A DNA stretch of 7,353 nt, taken from positions 1-7,353 of the forward strand of contig CAJCJE010000337.1 in assembly GCA_903970565.1 (NCBI GenBank). Reading direction: 5' to 3'. The notes beneath the pieces are model-generated. The model saw only the letters and a program-made list of their open reading frames with translations. It did no database searches and was not told the origin of the DNA. The translations under genes and the position numbers were made by a program. The stretch is from Candidatus Melainabacteria bacterium (GTDB lineage: Bacteria; Actinomycetota; Actinomycetes; Mycobacteriales; Pseudonocardiaceae). Shown here piece by piece: positions 7,001 through 7,353 of the stretch (within the stretch, counting starts at the first letter, position 1; each line of letters begins with the position of its first letter).

Positions 7001-7249
7001 GCTGAGAAAACCCCACCCCGGATGCACCTGCGTGCAGCCACTCTCGACCGCGGCGCCGACCAACGCCTCGATGTCCAGATAACCGGCGACGCCGTGGCCG
7101 GGCAGCCGGCGCGTCTCGTCGGCCAGCCGTAGGTACGGGGCGTCGGCATCCTCGGGCACGTGCGCCACCACCGTGCGCACACCGAGTCCGCGCGCCGCCC
7201 GGCAGACCCGGACCGCGACCTCGCCTCGGTTGGCGACCAGGACCTTCAC
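4031..7249 (-). CDS. Single-chain biotin-dependent acyl-CoA carboxylase (BC-BCCP-CT fusion)
   Basis: This 1072-residue protein (about 110 kDa) holds all parts of a biotin-dependent carboxylase. Residues 1-450 are biotin carboxylase: start MKVLVANRGEVAVRV, Lys113 in GDKARA, Lys154 and the glycine-rich ATP-grasp loop AGGGGRGIRV (157-166), HVEVQIVGD (204-212), and the catalytic segment EVNPRLQVEHPVTE (290-303) with Glu290, Asn292 and Arg294. Residues about 470-540 are the biotin carrier, with Lys504 in ESMKME as biotinylation site. Residues about 560-1060 are both halves of the carboxyltransferase, with segments such as GTQGFFGHRKTDRM, DTPGFMVGPDSER and RKGYGLGAQAMAAGGF. It would carboxylate an acyl-CoA at the alpha carbon using ATP and bicarbonate. 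Order and size recall the single-chain long-chain acyl-CoA carboxylases described from mycobacteria; the preferred acyl-CoA is not readable. The GTG start at 7249 has an ideal ribosome binding site. No IclR-type box is seen upstream, so a link to the neighbouring pathway is uncertain. Confidence 0.93.
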   Translation of the reverse strand: MKVLVANRGEVAVRVCRAARGLGVRTVVAHVPEDADAPYLRLADETRRLPGHGVAGYLDIEALVGAAVESGCTQVHPGWGFLSEDAAFARACADAGLRFVGPSPEVLALFGDKARARAHAVSVGVPVLEATEPGVSLPRARDFLAAQPGGVMVKAVAGGGGRGIRVVTEPDRLAQAIERCRSEARTPAGPGEVYLERLLRPAKHVEVQIVGDGTGAVVSLGERDCSVQRRQQKLIEVAPCPVLTGAQRDLLAGHALRMVETPSYGGVGTVEFLLDADALVRGDLVAAFIEVNPRLQVEHPVTEEITGIDLVRTQLRLADGASLADLGLTSSVGAAPVGFAIQARVNTERIGADGQVHAATGTVRGFRPPGGPGVRVDTHAEAGLRVDGRFDPLLAKIVTRTRHGDFASAAAQAARALAELAVDGVDTNAAVLGAILTDPVFTAGRATTDLLPGQPAEAGFDAEESTGEISEVVADCAGTVVSVEVGPGERVPANAPVVIVESMKMEQVITAGPGGRVTAVEVSSGARITVGQVLVRFAPAEVDAVRTGPEVAVDPDVVRPDLADLYARHALGADAARPEALARRHRTGHRTIRENLADLVDEGSFTEYGSLAIAAQRRRRSLSDLMAATPADGIVLGLARINGPEGEGTQCAVLGYDYTVLAGTQGFFGHRKTDRMLEIALRRRLPVVLFAEGGGGRPGDVDPAEVSSSWLDCGTFAAMGRLSGQVPTVGVLTGRCFAGNAALLGSCDVIIATEDSTLGMAGPAMIEGGGLGRFAPEEVGPMSVQVPNGVVDVLVDGDAEAVAVARRYLSYFQGTQPKWDCADQRLLRRMVPENRLRVYDVRRVVDGLADTDSVLELRAGFGLGVVTALIRVAGRPMGLVANNPARLGGAIDADAADKLARFLQLCDAHGLPVVSLCDTPGFMVGPDSERAATVRHFSRLFVVGAQLRVPMITVVLRKGYGLGAQAMAAGGFRETLATVAWPTGELGPMGLEGAVRLGYGKELAALSDEHQRRQRYSELLARHYESGKAVNAAMVFEIDDVIDPADTRQWITDVVGAWQPTTERAGRYVDTW

Positions 7250-7255
7250 CCACGA

Positions 7256-7262
7256 CCTCCCC
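7256..7262 (-). promoter_or_regulatory. Ribosome binding site of the carboxylase gene
   Basis: The minus strand reads GGGGAGG six bases before the GTG at 7249. It supports this GTG as the start, which also places the biotin carboxylase N-terminus (KVLVANRGE) directly at the beginning of the protein. Confidence 0.85.
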
Positions 7263-7353
7263 GACCGGCGACGGCGACCCTCACCCGGCCAACCTAATCG
7301 ATGCCCGCCGCCGGACGCGCCGCCCGAATGCCCGGCGACGCGGCGCGCGGCGT
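7263..7353. other. Region upstream of the carboxylase, no gene assigned
   Basis: This very GC-rich stretch contains no recognisable coding region and no copy of the inverted repeat found at 493-509 and 3398-3414. On the minus strand TAGGTT (7291-7296) could be a -10 element, but no -35 partner is visible. Short frames that run off the right edge exist in both directions, but they are too short to judge. Confidence 0.4.

Noticed and set aside
5483..7132. Long plus-strand open frame of about 549 codons opposite the carboxylase
   Set aside because: It is a shadow frame typical of GC-rich DNA: the composition is Arg/Gly/Asp/His-rich and low-complexity, while the minus strand encodes continuous, recognisable carboxylase domains.
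7294..7353. Possible C-terminal end of an upstream minus-strand gene ending in TAG at 7294-7296
   Set aside because: Only 19 open codons are visible and they are Ala/Arg/Pro-rich without family features; such a frame is expected by chance in this composition.
1..7353. CRISPR arrays, tRNA or rRNA genes, insertion sequences
   Set aside because: No repeat-spacer pattern, RNA gene signature, transposase or terminal inverted repeats were seen. The only notable repeat is the pair of putative operators.

Overview
The window is GC-rich and densely coding. Its codon bias, frequent GTG/GGAGG initiation signals and gene content suggest a high-GC actinobacterium, probably from the Mycobacteriales/Pseudonocardiales range (Nocardia, Rhodococcus, Amycolatopsis and relatives). 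The genus cannot be fixed from sequence reading alone.

Layout, left to right: (1) the N-terminal part of an IclR-family regulator on the minus strand, cut by the left edge; (2) a divergent two-gene operon on the plus strand, acylating acetaldehyde dehydrogenase (mhpF type) overlapping by 4 bp with 4-hydroxy-2-oxovalerate aldolase (mhpE type); (3) on the minus strand, convergent to it, a 2-hydroxypenta-2,4-dienoate hydratase-family gene (mhpD type); (4) divergent from that, a small single-domain cupin on the plus strand; (5) a large single-chain biotin-dependent acyl-CoA carboxylase (biotin carboxylase, biotin carrier and carboxyltransferase in one 1072-residue chain) on the minus strand, convergent to the cupin. 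The last roughly 100 bp hold its ribosome binding site and upstream region.

The three mhp-type enzymes form the lower part of a meta-cleavage pathway. The hydratase makes a 4-hydroxy-2-oxoacid, the aldolase splits it into pyruvate plus an aldehyde, and the partner dehydrogenase converts the aldehyde to acyl-CoA. No ring-cleaving extradiol dioxygenase or C-C hydrolase is visible, so the upstream steps lie outside the window or are done by unfamiliar enzymes; the cupin is a possible candidate.

The most interesting signal is regulatory. Both divergent intergenic regions (IclR/mhpF and mhpD/cupin) carry almost the same 17-bp inverted repeat, matching at 15 of 17 positions. The second copy extends to perfect 11-bp arms. 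I read these as operators of the IclR regulator at the left edge, which would tie the two divergent promoter regions, including the cupin, into one regulon. The visible upstream region of the carboxylase has no such box, so its membership in the regulon is doubtful. Hairpins sit in both convergent gaps and may act as terminators.
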